Below are positions 6,843 to 15,964 of a stretch of DNA of 64,000 bases, one piece after another. The DNA is from Curvibacter gracilis ATCC BAA-807. GTDB lineage: Bacteria > Pseudomonadota > Gammaproteobacteria > Burkholderiales > Burkholderiaceae_C. The first letter of the stretch is position 1, and each line of letters begins with the position of its first letter. The stretch spans positions 1 through 64,000 of the forward strand of contig NZ_JADZ01000027.1 in the NCBI RefSeq assembly GCF_000518645.1. The letters are read 5' to 3'. The notes below the pieces were generated by a model, which saw only the letters and a list, made by a program, of their open reading frames with translations, had not been told where the DNA came from and did no database searches. Both the position numbers and the translations under genes were made by a program.

Positions 6843-9800
6843 ATGCGCAGCCCCCGCCATGCCCTGACCCTCTTGCTGGTCGCGGCCCTGCCACCCCTGA
6901 GCCAGGCCACCGTGACGGATCTGGCCAGCAGCCCCCTGGAGACCGCCAGCCCCGGCCAGGTCAAACCCAACATCCTGTATGTGCTCGATGACTCGGGCAG
7001 CATGAGCTACACCTACCTGCCCGACTGGGCCAGCACCAGCACCACAGCGCTGTTCCGCAACAGCCGCTACAACGGGCTGTACTACAACGCGGCCGTCACC
7101 TACAGCCCGCCGGTGTACTACGACGGCAGCAGCTACCCCAGCATGAGCTCGGCCAACACCACGGCCTGGACCAAGGTGCCGGACGACGGCTTTGGTGTGC
7201 AAAGCAGCTCGACCAGCAACCTGGTCGGCAATGCCTACTTCTACACCTTCGTGGCGGGCGAGTACTGCAGCGATGTGCACCAGGCCAGTTGCGCCACCCT
7301 CAGCGCCGCCACCACGGCCTACCCCTACCCGGCCTATGTGCGCTGGTGCTCGGACACCGCGCTCAGCGACTGCCAGGTCACCTATGTCGACACCGCACCG
7401 ACGGGCGGCAAGACCTACACCCAGTTGCGCTACCCCACGCTCAGCTACAAATCAGGGACCAGCACCGTCACCGTGCCGGGCTCCAACATCCTCACCAGCA
7501 TCGTCTCGGGCACCACCGCGTACAGCTACCCCGGCACCTCGGCCAAGGCCGCCACCCGCACCGACTGCGCCAGCAGCACCTGCACCTATGCCGAGGAGAT
7601 GGCCAACTACGCCAACTGGTGGGCCTACTACCACACGCGCATGCAGATGATGAAGACCGCCGCCACCCAGGCCTTCAGCACCCTGGGCACCAGCTACCGC
7701 CTGGGCTACATGAGCATCAACAACAACACCGGCTCTGATTTTCTGAACATCGCCGACCTGACCGCCGGCAGCAGCGGGCAGAAAGCAGCGTGGTTCAGCA
7801 AGTTCACCAAGGCCACGCCCAACAGCAGCACCCCGCTGCGCACGGCGTTGAGCAAAGCGGGGCGCTACTACGCCGGCAAGCTCACAAGCATCAACAACGT
7901 GAGCGCCACCGACCCGATGCAGTACGCCTGCCAGCGCAACTACACCATCCTCTCCACCGATGGCTACTGGAACGAGACCGCCACCCCCACCCGCATCGAT
8001 GGCAGCACCGCCATCGGCGACCAGGACGGCAGCGCGGCCCGCCCCTACCTCGACCCCAACGCCACCGCCAACACGCTGGCCGACGTGGCCTATTACTACT
8101 ACAGCACCGATCTGCGCGCCTCGGCCTACAGCAACACCCTGAGCGCCAGCGGTGTGGACGTGGCCAGCAACAGCGTGGCCGATGGCCAGCAGCGCATGTA
8201 CACCTCCACCCTCGGGCTGGGGGCTTCGGGTTACATGTTGTTCCAGGAGGGCTACACCTCGCTGACCTCGGGCGACTACTACGACGTGAGCGTGGGCACC
8301 ACCGCCAGCACCACCAACGCCGCCAACGGCATCTGCAGCTGGCAGACCTCGGGCAGCTGCGGCTGGCCCAAACCCACCAACAACACCCAGACCACCATCG
8401 ACGACCTTTGGCATGCCGCCGTCAATGGCCGAGGCGTGTATTACAGCGCCAGCAACGCCACCAACCTGAAGACCGGGCTCAGCACCTTTCTGTCCTCGGT
8501 GCAGGCTGCCACCTCGAATTCGGCCACCGCCACCACCAGCACGCCCAACGTCACCTCCAGCGACAACTACGTCTTCAAATCCACCTTCCGCTCGGTCGAC
8601 TGGTATGGCGAACTGGCCCGCTACACCATCGATGTGAGTACGGGAGCCCTGTCGAGCTATGTGGATTGGTCGGAGTCGGGCACCGTCAACAGCGCTGCCA
8701 GCACGGCGGCCACTGCCCTGTATGACAACCTGATCGCCGCCTCGCGCAACATCTACACCTACAACGCCAGCACGGGCGCGCTGCAGCCCTTCACCTGGGC
8801 CTCGCTCACCAGCACCCAGAAGGCCTACTTCCAGATCACCGGCGGTGCGATCTCGGGCCTGTCGCAGCTGTGCAGCAGCGGCACGCTGTGCATTGCCAGT
8901 GCCTCGCAGGTGGACAGCACCACCGCGGGCACCAGCACCGGTGCCGGTGGCATCAACCTGGTCAATTTTCTGCGCGGGGACCGCAGCAACGAATCCAGCG
9001 ACGCCAGCAAGTACTACCGGGCCCGCACCCACGCGCTGGGCGATCTGGTCGACTCGGCACCGGTGTACGTCACCACGCCCCTCTTCAGTTACAAAGACTC
9101 GGGCTACGCGGCCTTCAAATCGGCCCAGAGCGCACGCCAGGGCATGGTCTACATCGGCGGCAACGACGGCATGCTGCATGCGTTCAACGCCAGCACCGGG
9201 GTCGAATCCTGGGCTTACATCCCGTCGATGCTGCTGCCAAATCTGTACAAGCTGGCCGACAAGAACTACAGCAGCAACCACGTGAACTACGTCAACGCCA
9301 CCCCCAAGACCGGCGACGCGTACTTCGACAGCGCCTGGCACACCATCCTGATCGGTGGCCTGGGCGGTGGCGGGCGCGGCTTCTATGCACTCGACATCAC
9401 CACCCCGGCCTCGCCCAGCGTGCTGTGGGAGTTCAGCAATGACACCAGCAAGACCACCGGCTACACCACCGATGCCGACCTGGGCTATTCGTACGGCATC
9501 CCGGTGATCACCAAGCTGTCGGACGGCACCTGGGTGGTCATCGTGAGCTCCGGCTACAACAATGTCTCGCCCGGCACCGGGCACGGCATCGTCTGGATCC
9601 TCAACGCCAAGACGGGCGCCATCATCAAGAAGATCGACACCGGCGCCGGCAGCAGCACGGCCGCCGTCAGCGGCTGCAGCACCGCGCCTTGCCCGGCCGG
9701 CCTGGCCCAGCTCAGCGCCTATGTCGACAGCGCCAGCACCAACAACCTGGCCCTGCGCCTGTATGGCGGCGACCTGCTGGGCAATGTATGGCGCATCGAC

Positions 9801-10565
9801 ATCAGCGCCCTGACCGCCGCCAACGCCGCCAGCACCACGGTCACCCCCCAGCTGCTGGCCACCCTGGCCGATGCCAGCGGCACCCGGCAACCGGTCACCA
9901 CGCGGCCCGAACTGGGCTACAGCAATGGCAACTACCTGGTGTTCGTGGGCACCGGCGAACTGCTGGGCCTGAGCGACCTCAGCAGCACCCAGACCCAGTC
10001 GATCTACGCCCTCAAGGACCCGCTCACCACCTCGACCGCCACCACCGGCCTGTACGGCAGCCCGCGCAGCAACCCCTGCTCCAGCAGCACCAAGACCAGT
10101 TGCTTCGTGAAGCAGACCCTGAGCGACTCGGGCGGCGTGCGCACCGCCACCAGCACGGTCAGTTACGCGGTCGACCTGGGCACCATGGATGGCTGGTTCG
10201 CCGACCTGCCCGAAAGCGGCGAGCGCATGACCACCGACATGGACCTGCAACTCGGCACCCTGGCCTTCACCACCAACATCCCCACCACCAGCACCGGTTG
10301 CAGCGTGGGCGGCTCCAGCTACCTGAACTACTTCAGCTACACCACCGGGCTGGCCGTGGGCACCAGCACCAGCACCGGGGTGTTGCTGACCTCCGGCACC
10401 ACCACCGGGCTGTCCAGCGGCGTGAGCCTGGTGCGCTTGGCCAATGGCAAGGTGGTGGCCATCACCAACCTGTCGGACGGCACCAGCCAGACCACCAGCA
10501 TCCCGGTGTCCAGCACCAGCACAAGCACCCGACGCGTGTCGTGGCGTGAGCTCAGCGTGCAGTGA
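6843..10565 (+). CDS. pilY1: Type IV pilus tip-associated adhesin PilY1
   Basis: Large secreted pilus-associated protein, 1,240 residues, that caps or primes the pilus and can act in adhesion and mechanosensing. A Sec signal peptide (about residues 1-23, ending SQA) is followed by a vWA-like region with a MIDAS motif, VLDDSGSM, near residues 47-54. A very Ser/Thr/Ala-rich middle leads to a C-terminal PilC-type beta-propeller from about residue 700 (GMVYIGGNDGMLHAFNASTG; GRGFYALDI; YGGDLLGNVWRIDI). A calcium site is expected in the propeller from the family. It ends the minor-pilin operon; 69 bases separate it from the next gene. Confidence 0.9.
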   Translation: MRSPRHALTLLLVAALPPLSQATVTDLASSPLETASPGQVKPNILYVLDDSGSMSYTYLPDWASTSTTALFRNSRYNGLYYNAAVTYSPPVYYDGSSYPSMSSANTTAWTKVPDDGFGVQSSSTSNLVGNAYFYTFVAGEYCSDVHQASCATLSAATTAYPYPAYVRWCSDTALSDCQVTYVDTAPTGGKTYTQLRYPTLSYKSGTSTVTVPGSNILTSIVSGTTAYSYPGTSAKAATRTDCASSTCTYAEEMANYANWWAYYHTRMQMMKTAATQAFSTLGTSYRLGYMSINNNTGSDFLNIADLTAGSSGQKAAWFSKFTKATPNSSTPLRTALSKAGRYYAGKLTSINNVSATDPMQYACQRNYTILSTDGYWNETATPTRIDGSTAIGDQDGSAARPYLDPNATANTLADVAYYYYSTDLRASAYSNTLSASGVDVASNSVADGQQRMYTSTLGLGASGYMLFQEGYTSLTSGDYYDVSVGTTASTTNAANGICSWQTSGSCGWPKPTNNTQTTIDDLWHAAVNGRGVYYSASNATNLKTGLSTFLSSVQAATSNSATATTSTPNVTSSDNYVFKSTFRSVDWYGELARYTIDVSTGALSSYVDWSESGTVNSAASTAATALYDNLIAASRNIYTYNASTGALQPFTWASLTSTQKAYFQITGGAISGLSQLCSSGTLCIASASQVDSTTAGTSTGAGGINLVNFLRGDRSNESSDASKYYRARTHALGDLVDSAPVYVTTPLFSYKDSGYAAFKSAQSARQGMVYIGGNDGMLHAFNASTGVESWAYIPSMLLPNLYKLADKNYSSNHVNYVNATPKTGDAYFDSAWHTILIGGLGGGGRGFYALDITTPASPSVLWEFSNDTSKTTGYTTDADLGYSYGIPVITKLSDGTWVVIVSSGYNNVSPGTGHGIVWILNAKTGAIIKKIDTGAGSSTAAVSGCSTAPCPAGLAQLSAYVDSASTNNLALRLYGGDLLGNVWRIDISALTAANAASTTVTPQLLATLADASGTRQPVTTRPELGYSNGNYLVFVGTGELLGLSDLSSTQTQSIYALKDPLTTSTATTGLYGSPRSNPCSSSTKTSCFVKQTLSDSGGVRTATSTVSYAVDLGTMDGWFADLPESGERMTTDMDLQLGTLAFTTNIPTTSTGCSVGGSSYLNYFSYTTGLAVGTSTSTGVLLTSGTTTGLSSGVSLVRLANGKVVAITNLSDGTSQTTSIPVSSTSTSTRRVSWRELSVQ

Positions 10566-10634
10566 ATCCCTGCCCGGTGGCCCGGGTAAGATCCGCCCCA
10601 ACTCCACCCATCACCACCCTCCCCAATCACTGCC

Positions 10635-11108
10635 ATGACCACCCGCCAAGCCCGTTTCGAAGCTGCCTGTGCCCCCTGGGGCGACGCCTTTGCCGGCCCC
10701 ATCGTGATCGGTGGCAACTACCAGAGCGTGCTGTGCCATGGCGACACGGTCTACATCAGTGGCCAGGTGCCCCGCGTGGGGACCACGGTGCAGGTCACCG
10801 GGCGCGTGGGTGCGGGCACCTCGCTGGAGCAGGCACGCACCGGCGCGCGCATCAGCGTGCTGCGCGCCCTGGCCCTGCTGTTGCAGCAACTGGGCAGCCT
10901 GGACCGCATCCAGCAGGTGCTGCGTGTCACCGTGTATGTGCAATGCGCCGACGACTTCACCCAGCACAGCGAGGTGGCCGATGCAGCCTCCGACCTGCTG
11001 GTCGAGGTGCTGGGCCCAGCCGGCCGCCACACCCGCACCTCGGTGGGCGTGCTGCAACTGCCCAAGAATGCCTCGGTCGAGATCGATCTGGTGGCGGCCT
11101 GGGGCTGA
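10635..11108 (+). CDS. RidA/YjgF-family protein
   Basis: Small RidA-superfamily protein, 157 residues. Canonical RidA members hydrolyse reactive enamine/imine intermediates; many paralogues have other roles. The family signature is visible in GDTVYISGQVPRVGTTVQVTGRVGAGTSLEQARTGAR, in RIQQVLRVTVYVQC and in the C-terminal PKNASVEIDLVAAWG. It belongs to the longer RidA subgroup rather than the 128-residue E. coli type. It stands alone behind pilY1, with no amino-acid pathway gene alongside, so its substrate cannot be inferred. Confidence 0.8.
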   Translation: MTTRQARFEAACAPWGDAFAGPIVIGGNYQSVLCHGDTVYISGQVPRVGTTVQVTGRVGAGTSLEQARTGARISVLRALALLLQQLGSLDRIQQVLRVTVYVQCADDFTQHSEVADAASDLLVEVLGPAGRHTRTSVGVLQLPKNASVEIDLVAAWG

Positions 11109-11141
11109 ACGGATCCTGCCGCCCCTGCTGACAAACGTCCG

Positions 11142-11465
11142 TCAGGCGTGCGCTGCTGACGCCAGGACCTCTGCGGCCCACTGGTTCAAACTCTTGCCTG
11201 CTGCCTTCGCCGCTATCAGTGCAGAGCCGTGAACCTCTGGCGGCACCCTCAACATGAGCTTTCCGCTCGCAGGCTTTTGGGGGGGCTTGCCGATTTTTTC
11301 GCAGGTTTGAAGGTAATCGTCCACCGCTTCGTGGAAAGCCTCTCGAAGTTGCGCCACGCTGTCCGCATGAAAGCTCACAACATCCTGTATACCCAAGAGG
11401 CGACCTACCAGGATGTCATCACGGTCGTCAAAATCGATGCGACTGGTATAGCCCTTGTAGGTCAT
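11142..11465 (-). CDS. hicB: HicB-family antitoxin
   Basis: Antitoxin of a type II HicAB pair; it should neutralise the HicA RNase and repress the operon. The 107-residue protein opens MTYKGYTSRIDFDDRDDILVGRLLGIQDVVSFHADSVAQLREAFHEAVDDYL, the partly degraded RNase-H-like fold of HicB. It ends in a ribbon-helix-helix (LMLRVPPEVHGSALIAAKAAGKSLNQWAAEVL) for DNA binding. I used the ATG at 11465; a TTG at 11474 would add MNT and overlap the hicA stop by four bases, a common arrangement in this family. Confidence 0.85.
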   Translation of the reverse strand: MTYKGYTSRIDFDDRDDILVGRLLGIQDVVSFHADSVAQLREAFHEAVDDYLQTCEKIGKPPQKPASGKLMLRVPPEVHGSALIAAKAAGKSLNQWAAEVLASAAHA

Positions 11466-11470
11466 GGTGT

Positions 11471-11725
11471 TCAAGGTGTCACTCCAATGGATATCAAAAA
11501 ATCACGGGCATCGTCCACTTGGTAAGCCTTGGCCTCCTTGGCTGGATGTGGACGATGAAAGCTCGCCACCGCTCGGTCATGCACGAAGCGCACGCGGGAA
11601 CCGCACCCCTCTACCACCGTGCAACCCACAGCGATCAGAAGCGCTTCAATCTTTGTCCACTCCAAAGTCTTGCTGGTGGGTACCGCAAAAATGGCGGCCA
11701 ATGTCTTTGCATGCTTGCCATTCAT
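11471..11725 (-). CDS. hicA: HicA-family mRNA interferase toxin
   Basis: Toxin of the HicAB pair, predicted to cleave mRNA. The 84-residue protein has the HicA double-stranded-RNA-binding-like fold in the subfamily with GSRVRF and SFHRPHP in place of the classical GSHHIF, and a C-terminal helix VDDARDFLISIGV. Toxin precedes antitoxin, the usual hicAB order. The ATG at 11725 gives the standard family length; the frame extends to a TTG at 11779 that would add a hydrophobic stretch unlike HicA. The local sequence is somewhat less GC-rich than its neighbours, compatible with transfer. Confidence 0.85.
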   Translation of the reverse strand: MNGKHAKTLAAIFAVPTSKTLEWTKIEALLIAVGCTVVEGCGSRVRFVHDRAVASFHRPHPAKEAKAYQVDDARDFLISIGVTP

Positions 11726-11817
11726 GCTTGCAATATTAGCTAGCACCAGAAGGATAACAAATAGGCATCTTTTTAACAATGTGACGAAGGGAACGCGGTC
11801 TCAATGCCGGGTCACCC

Positions 11818-12744
11818 TCAGGCCACAGCCTCCCCCGGCCAGCGCAGCCTCAAGGCGCTGCGGAACTGCCGGGGCTGGCCCGTCACCGGGTCGTCGAAGG
11901 CCAGGGCCCGTGCCAGCAGGCGCAGCGGCTGCGAGTAGTCGCCCTCGGGCGGGTCGTTCACCACGGGGTAGAAGTGGTCGTCCTGGATGGGCAGGCCCAG
12001 CGCATTCATGTGCACCCGCAGTTGGTGGCGCTTGCCCGTGACGGGGCTGAGCTGGTAGAGCGCCAGTTCACCCCGCACCTCCAGCACCTCCACCGTGCTG
12101 TCGGCATTGGGCTCGCCGGGCACCTCGCAGCAGCGGAAGAACTGCGCCGGGTCTTCCACGATGCGGCTCTGGCGGCGGATCGGAAAGGCCAGCTCGGGCC
12201 GCCAGGGCGCGATCGCTTCGTACTGCTTGCCCACCTCGCGCTCGCGGAACAAGGCCTGGTAGGCGCCCCGGCTGGCCGGGTCGACCGAGAACAGCACCAA
12301 GCCGGCCGTCTCGCGGTCGATGCGGTGGATGGGCGAGAGGGTGGCGATGCCCAGCTGGTGCTTCAAGCGCACCAGCAAGGTCTCGTGCAGGTAGCGCCCA
12401 CCGGGGGTGACCGGCATGAAATGGGGTTTGTCAGCCACCAGCAGGTGCTCGTCCTGGTACACCACGCCCACCTCGAAGGGGATCTGAGGCTCGGTGGCCA
12501 GCTCCCGGTAGTAGAAAAGGCGCAGGCTGTGTTCGAAGGGCCGCTCAGGCGTCACCACCTGGCCACGCTCGCACACCACGTCGCCACGGGCCATGCGCTG
12601 CACCCAATCCTCGCGGCTGACCTTGGGCAGGCGGTGCACCAGAAAGTCGAGCAGGGTGGGCCAAGGGCCGGCCGGCACCGCCACGCAACTGGGGCTGACG
12701 CCTTGGCGGATGGGCAAAACAGAGGGGCGGTCGGGCTTGTACAT
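11818..12744 (-). CDS. RluA-family pseudouridine synthase
   Basis: RNA pseudouridine synthase, 308 residues. The catalytic Asp is in HRIDRETAGLVLFS; other conserved blocks are the VADKPHFMPVTPGG segment and the C-terminal TGKRHQLRVHMNALGLPIQDDHFYP. An S4-like N-terminal part (LLDFLVHRLPKVSREDWVQRMARGDVVCERGQVV) precedes the catalytic domain. It is a stand-alone member of the TruC/RluA-like group annotated as acting on tRNA or rRNA; the target base is not predictable from sequence. The gene faces the HicAB locus and is divergent from the MFS gene. Confidence 0.85.
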   Translation of the reverse strand: MYKPDRPSVLPIRQGVSPSCVAVPAGPWPTLLDFLVHRLPKVSREDWVQRMARGDVVCERGQVVTPERPFEHSLRLFYYRELATEPQIPFEVGVVYQDEHLLVADKPHFMPVTPGGRYLHETLLVRLKHQLGIATLSPIHRIDRETAGLVLFSVDPASRGAYQALFREREVGKQYEAIAPWRPELAFPIRRQSRIVEDPAQFFRCCEVPGEPNADSTVEVLEVRGELALYQLSPVTGKRHQLRVHMNALGLPIQDDHFYPVVNDPPEGDYSQPLRLLARALAFDDPVTGQPRQFRSALRLRWPGEAVA

Positions 12745-12931
12745 GGGTCAACGGGTTCTGGTGGCCTCCAGGTCGGGTTCAGGAGCCCCGGGGCAGGCGG
12801 GCGAACTATAAGCGAGTGCGCCCCCACGGGCAGGATCCGAGGTCCGCAAGCGGCCAGCAGCGTTGGGCAGAAGCTGCGAGACTGGCCGCCTGCCCCGCCC
12901 CCGATCACCCCCATTCGCACCGCCTCGCCCC

Positions 12932-14155
12932 ATGACCGACTCCAAGCTGCCCGCCGCCTTCAACCGCCTGGCCTGGGCCAACCTGGCCGCCCAGGCTGCC
13001 GAACAACTGAGCCTGGCGGCCACGCCCATCGTGGCGGTCACGCTGCTGGGGGCCGGGCCGGGCGAGACCGGCCTGCTGGCCACCTTCCAGACCCTGCCCT
13101 TTCTGCTGTTCTCGATCCCGCTGGGCCTGCTGGCCGACCGTGGCTCGCGCCTGCGCCTGATGGTGGGGGCCGAGCTGTTGCGCGCCGTCTCGCTGCTGGC
13201 CCTGCTGGGCGCTTTGCTGACGGGTCATGCGAGCCTGCTCTGGCTGCTGGCCATGGGCTTCATCGGGGCCCTGGGCACGGTCGGCTTCAGCGTGGCGGCC
13301 CCGGCACTGGTGCCTTCGCTGGTGCCCGGCAGCGCGCTGGCAAGGGCCAACGGGCGGCTGGAGCTGGCGCGCAGCCTGGCCTATGCGGGCGGCCCGGCCC
13401 TGGCCGGCAGCCTGGTGGCCTGGGCGGGCGGATCGACCGCCTTCGTGGTGGCGGCCGTGGGCTCGGGCCTGGCCGTGGCCTGGATGCGCGGCCTGCACGA
13501 ACCCCGGCGCACCCCGGCCCCGCCGCGCCACCCCTGGGCCGAGCTGCGCGAGGGCGCCCGGCAGGTGTGGCACCAGCCCTTGTTGCGCCCCATCTTCCAG
13601 ACCGCCGTGATCTGGAACATCGGCTGGTTTGTGCTGCAGGGCACCTATGTCTCGTATGCCGTGCGCCACCTGGGCCTGAGCGCGGCCAGCGTGGGCCTGA
13701 CGCTGGCGGGCTTTGGGGCCGGCATGGTGTGTGGCGCTCTGCTGGCCAGCCGCGTGCTGGCCCGCCTGCCGCTGGGCCGGGCGGTGCAGTTCGGGCCGGC
13801 CATGTCGCTGCTGGCCTGCAGCACCCTGGCGGCCACGGTGGTATGGCCCTCGGCCGCGCTGGCCGGGCTGGGCTTCTTTGTGTTCGGCTGCGGCGCCATC
13901 ATCTGGACCATCAGCTCCACCACGCTGCGCCAGACCGTCACGCCCGGGGCCCTGCTGGGCCGGGTGTCGGCCATCTTTCTCACCGGCAATGCGGGCGCCC
14001 GCCCGCTGGGCGCCGCCTTGGGGGGCCTGGTGGGGGCGCAATGGGGCGAAGCGGCCTGCCTGGGCCTGGCGGTGCTGGCCTTTGCCTGGCAGCTGCTGCT
14101 GATCTCGGGGCCGGCCATCAGCCGCCTGCAAGGCTTGCCGCCGCAGGAGGTGTGA
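12932..14155 (+). CDS. MFS transporter (EntS-like exporter family)
   Basis: Twelve-helix major facilitator of 407 residues in the inner membrane. The loop motif GLLADRGSRLRLMVGAELLRAVSLLALLG after helix 2 and the second-half repeat VLARLPLGRAVQFGPAMSLLACS are typical of the MFS_3/EntS group that includes siderophore and drug exporters. ATG at 12932 gives the start (MTDSKLPAAFNRL); the longer frame to 12863 is Arg/Pro-rich and unlikely. It sits 72 bases before pdxH on the same strand. The substrate is unknown. Confidence 0.8.
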   Translation: MTDSKLPAAFNRLAWANLAAQAAEQLSLAATPIVAVTLLGAGPGETGLLATFQTLPFLLFSIPLGLLADRGSRLRLMVGAELLRAVSLLALLGALLTGHASLLWLLAMGFIGALGTVGFSVAAPALVPSLVPGSALARANGRLELARSLAYAGGPALAGSLVAWAGGSTAFVVAAVGSGLAVAWMRGLHEPRRTPAPPRHPWAELREGARQVWHQPLLRPIFQTAVIWNIGWFVLQGTYVSYAVRHLGLSAASVGLTLAGFGAGMVCGALLASRVLARLPLGRAVQFGPAMSLLACSTLAATVVWPSAALAGLGFFVFGCGAIIWTISSTTLRQTVTPGALLGRVSAIFLTGNAGARPLGAALGGLVGAQWGEAACLGLAVLAFAWQLLLISGPAISRLQGLPPQEV

Positions 14156-14227
14156 ACCAGGTGGCGCCCATGCCCCGGCCCTGTGCTGGGTCAAGCACAA
14201 GGGCCGGCCAGCAGGCAAAATCGGACC

Positions 14228-14884
14228 ATGAGCAACAAAACCAGCCCCTCGGCCATAGCCGACCTGCGCAAGAGCTACGAGCGCGCAGAACTCAGTGAAG
14301 ACGCCTCGGAGGCGCAGCCCCTGCGCCAGTTCGAGAAATGGCTCAACGAGGCCATCACGGGCGAGGTGCCTGAGCCCAACGCCATGACCCTGGCCACCGT
14401 GGGCCACGACCTGCGCCCCAGCACCCGCATCGTGCTGATCAAGGGCTATGACGAGCGGGGTATCGTCTGGTACACCAATTACGAAAGCCGCAAGGGCCAC
14501 GAGCTGGCGGGCAACCCGTTTGCCGCCCTGCAGTTCCACTGGGTGGAGCTGGAGCGCGTGGTGCGCATCGAGGGCCGGGTCGAGAAGGTCAGCGACGAGG
14601 AAAGCGACGCCTACTTCAACAGCCGGCCGCTCGATTCGCGCATCGGCGCCTGGGCCAGCCCGCAAAGCCAGGTCATCGGCGGCCGCAGCGTGCTGGTGGC
14701 CAATGCGGCGCGCTACGGTGCGCAGTTCATGCTCAAGCCGCCACGCCCGCCGCACTGGGGTGGCTTCCGGCTGGTGCCTGAGCGTTGGGAGTTCTGGCAG
14801 GGCCGCAAGAGCCGCCTGCACGACCGCCTGCGTTACCGGTTGGAAGACAACGGCAGCTGGGTGCGCGAGCGCCTGGCCCCGTGA
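14228..14884 (+). CDS. pdxH: Pyridoxamine/pyridoxine 5'-phosphate oxidase
   Basis: FMN-dependent oxidase making pyridoxal 5'-phosphate from PNP or PMP, the last step of vitamin B6 synthesis and salvage. The 218-residue length is standard. Conserved blocks include the N-terminal [48 protein letters not shown] (FMN phosphate contacts), [14 protein letters not shown], and the C-terminal [30 protein letters not shown]. The ATG at 14228 matches the family start. It is convergent with the AEC transporter gene. Confidence 0.95.
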   Translation: MSNKTSPSAIADLRKSYERAELSEDASEAQPLRQFEKWLNEAITGEVPEPNAMTLATVGHDLRPSTRIVLIKGYDERGIVWYTNYESRKGHELAGNPFAALQFHWVELERVVRIEGRVEKVSDEESDAYFNSRPLDSRIGAWASPQSQVIGGRSVLVANAARYGAQFMLKPPRPPHWGGFRLVPERWEFWQGRKSRLHDRLRYRLEDNGSWVRERLAP

Positions 14885-14900
14885 GCGGGTGGGCTGAGGC

Positions 14901-15851
14901 TCAGACCAGCGCGCCCACCAGCAGCATGGCCAGCGGCAGCGTGATCAGGCCCATGACGGTGGTCACGGCCACGCTGGCGGTGATCAGTTCCTCGGCCACG
15001 CCATAGCGCTGCGAGAACAGGTAGACGTTGGCGCCGATCGGCAAGCCGGCCGTCACCACCATCACCGCCAGAGGCACCCCCTCCAGGCCCAGCAACCAGC
15101 CCAGGGCCAGCACCACGGCCGGGTGCAGCAGGTTCTTCACCCCGACCATCGCCAGCGCCCCTTTGAGGTGGGTGCCCACCGAGCCATAGGCCAGGGTCAC
15201 GCCCACCAGCACCAGCGCAATCGGCCCCATGGCATTGCCCAGCAGCTGCAAGGGCTGGTCGAGCAAGGGCGGAATGCTGAGGCCGGTGCTGCCGAACAGC
15301 AGGCCGGCCATGATGGGCAGGGGGATCGGGTGGATGATGCCTTTGCGCAAGGCCCCGCCCACGGTGGCCCAGACGCTGCGGGCCGGCGCCACACCGCGCC
15401 GCGCGTCCTCCCGCTGGGCCGCCAGCTCCAGCACGATGTTGCCGGCGGTCAGCAGCACCAGCGAATGCAGCGAGATCAGGGTGAACAGGGTCACCATGCC
15501 GGGCTGCCCGTAGGCCAAGCCGATCAGCGGGATGCCGATCATGCCGGTGTTGCTGAAGGTACCGGCCAGCGCCAGCACCGCCCCGGTGGGGTTGTAGCCC
15601 TTGACCACGATCACCAGCGCATAGACCAGGGCTGCAGCGCCGAAGTACATCGCAATCGGCTTGAAGTCGAGCTGGCCCAGGTGCACCGCACTCATGGTGC
15701 GAAACAGCAAGGCCGGCAGCAGCAGCATGAACACCAGGTTGGACAGGTCACGCACCGCCCCCCCCCCGATCCAGCGACGCCGCCCGGCCACATAGCCCGT
15801 GAGAATGAACAGGACGACGGGCAGCAGGGCAACAACAACGGGATGGTTCAC
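14901..15851 (-). CDS. AEC-family (auxin efflux carrier-like) permease
   Basis: Ten-helix inner-membrane transporter of 316 residues. The N-terminal half carries LPALLFRTMSA and GTFSNTGMIGIPLIGLAYG; the second half carries GPIALVLVGVTLAYGS and TAGLPIGANVYLFSQRYGVAEELITASVAVTT, both typical of AEC/MdcF-type permeases. Family members export or import small organic acids such as malonate; nothing in the neighbourhood shows the substrate. Its end is 16 bases from the pdxH stop. Confidence 0.8.
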   Translation of the reverse strand: MNHPVVVALLPVVLFILTGYVAGRRRWIGGGAVRDLSNLVFMLLLPALLFRTMSAVHLGQLDFKPIAMYFGAAALVYALVIVVKGYNPTGAVLALAGTFSNTGMIGIPLIGLAYGQPGMVTLFTLISLHSLVLLTAGNIVLELAAQREDARRGVAPARSVWATVGGALRKGIIHPIPLPIMAGLLFGSTGLSIPPLLDQPLQLLGNAMGPIALVLVGVTLAYGSVGTHLKGALAMVGVKNLLHPAVVLALGWLLGLEGVPLAVMVVTAGLPIGANVYLFSQRYGVAEELITASVAVTTVMGLITLPLAMLLVGALV

Positions 15852-15879
15852 GGCAAGGCGGTCTGAGGGGCCAAAACAC

Positions 15880-15904
15880 AGCGGCCCGCACGCAGCGGGC
15901 CGCT
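15880..15904 (-). terminator. Rho-independent terminator after the TonB-dependent receptor
   Basis: Ten-bp perfect stem AGCGGCCCGC/GCGGGCCGCT with a five-base loop, 61 bases after the receptor stop. On the minus strand it is followed by TGTGTTTTGG, a modest U-tract. It insulates the receptor operon from the AEC gene downstream on the same strand. Confidence 0.7.
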
Positions 15905-15964
15905 CTCAAGCTGCTGATTGTCGCCGCTTTGGCTCAGGTTGTCTGACAACCCAAGCCCCCAGGC

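Noticed and set aside
3392-10565. Pilus operon considered as possible type II secretion pseudopilins
   Set aside because: PilX, PilW and especially a PilY1 with MIDAS and PilC propeller identify type IV pilus minor pilins; no gsp genes are present.
7452-10607. A 1,051-codon open frame on the minus strand opposite pilY1
   Set aside because: It is Gly/Ala/His/Val-rich with no domain or start signal and lies entirely opposite a clear PilY1 gene; it is a GC-bias shadow.
11726-11779. Upstream extension of HicA from a TTG start
   Set aside because: It would add a hydrophobic leader foreign to HicA toxins; the ATG at 11725 gives the normal length.
12905-14821. A 638-codon minus-strand frame opposite the MFS and pdxH genes
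   Set aside because: Gln/Gly/Arg-rich shadow without conserved motifs.
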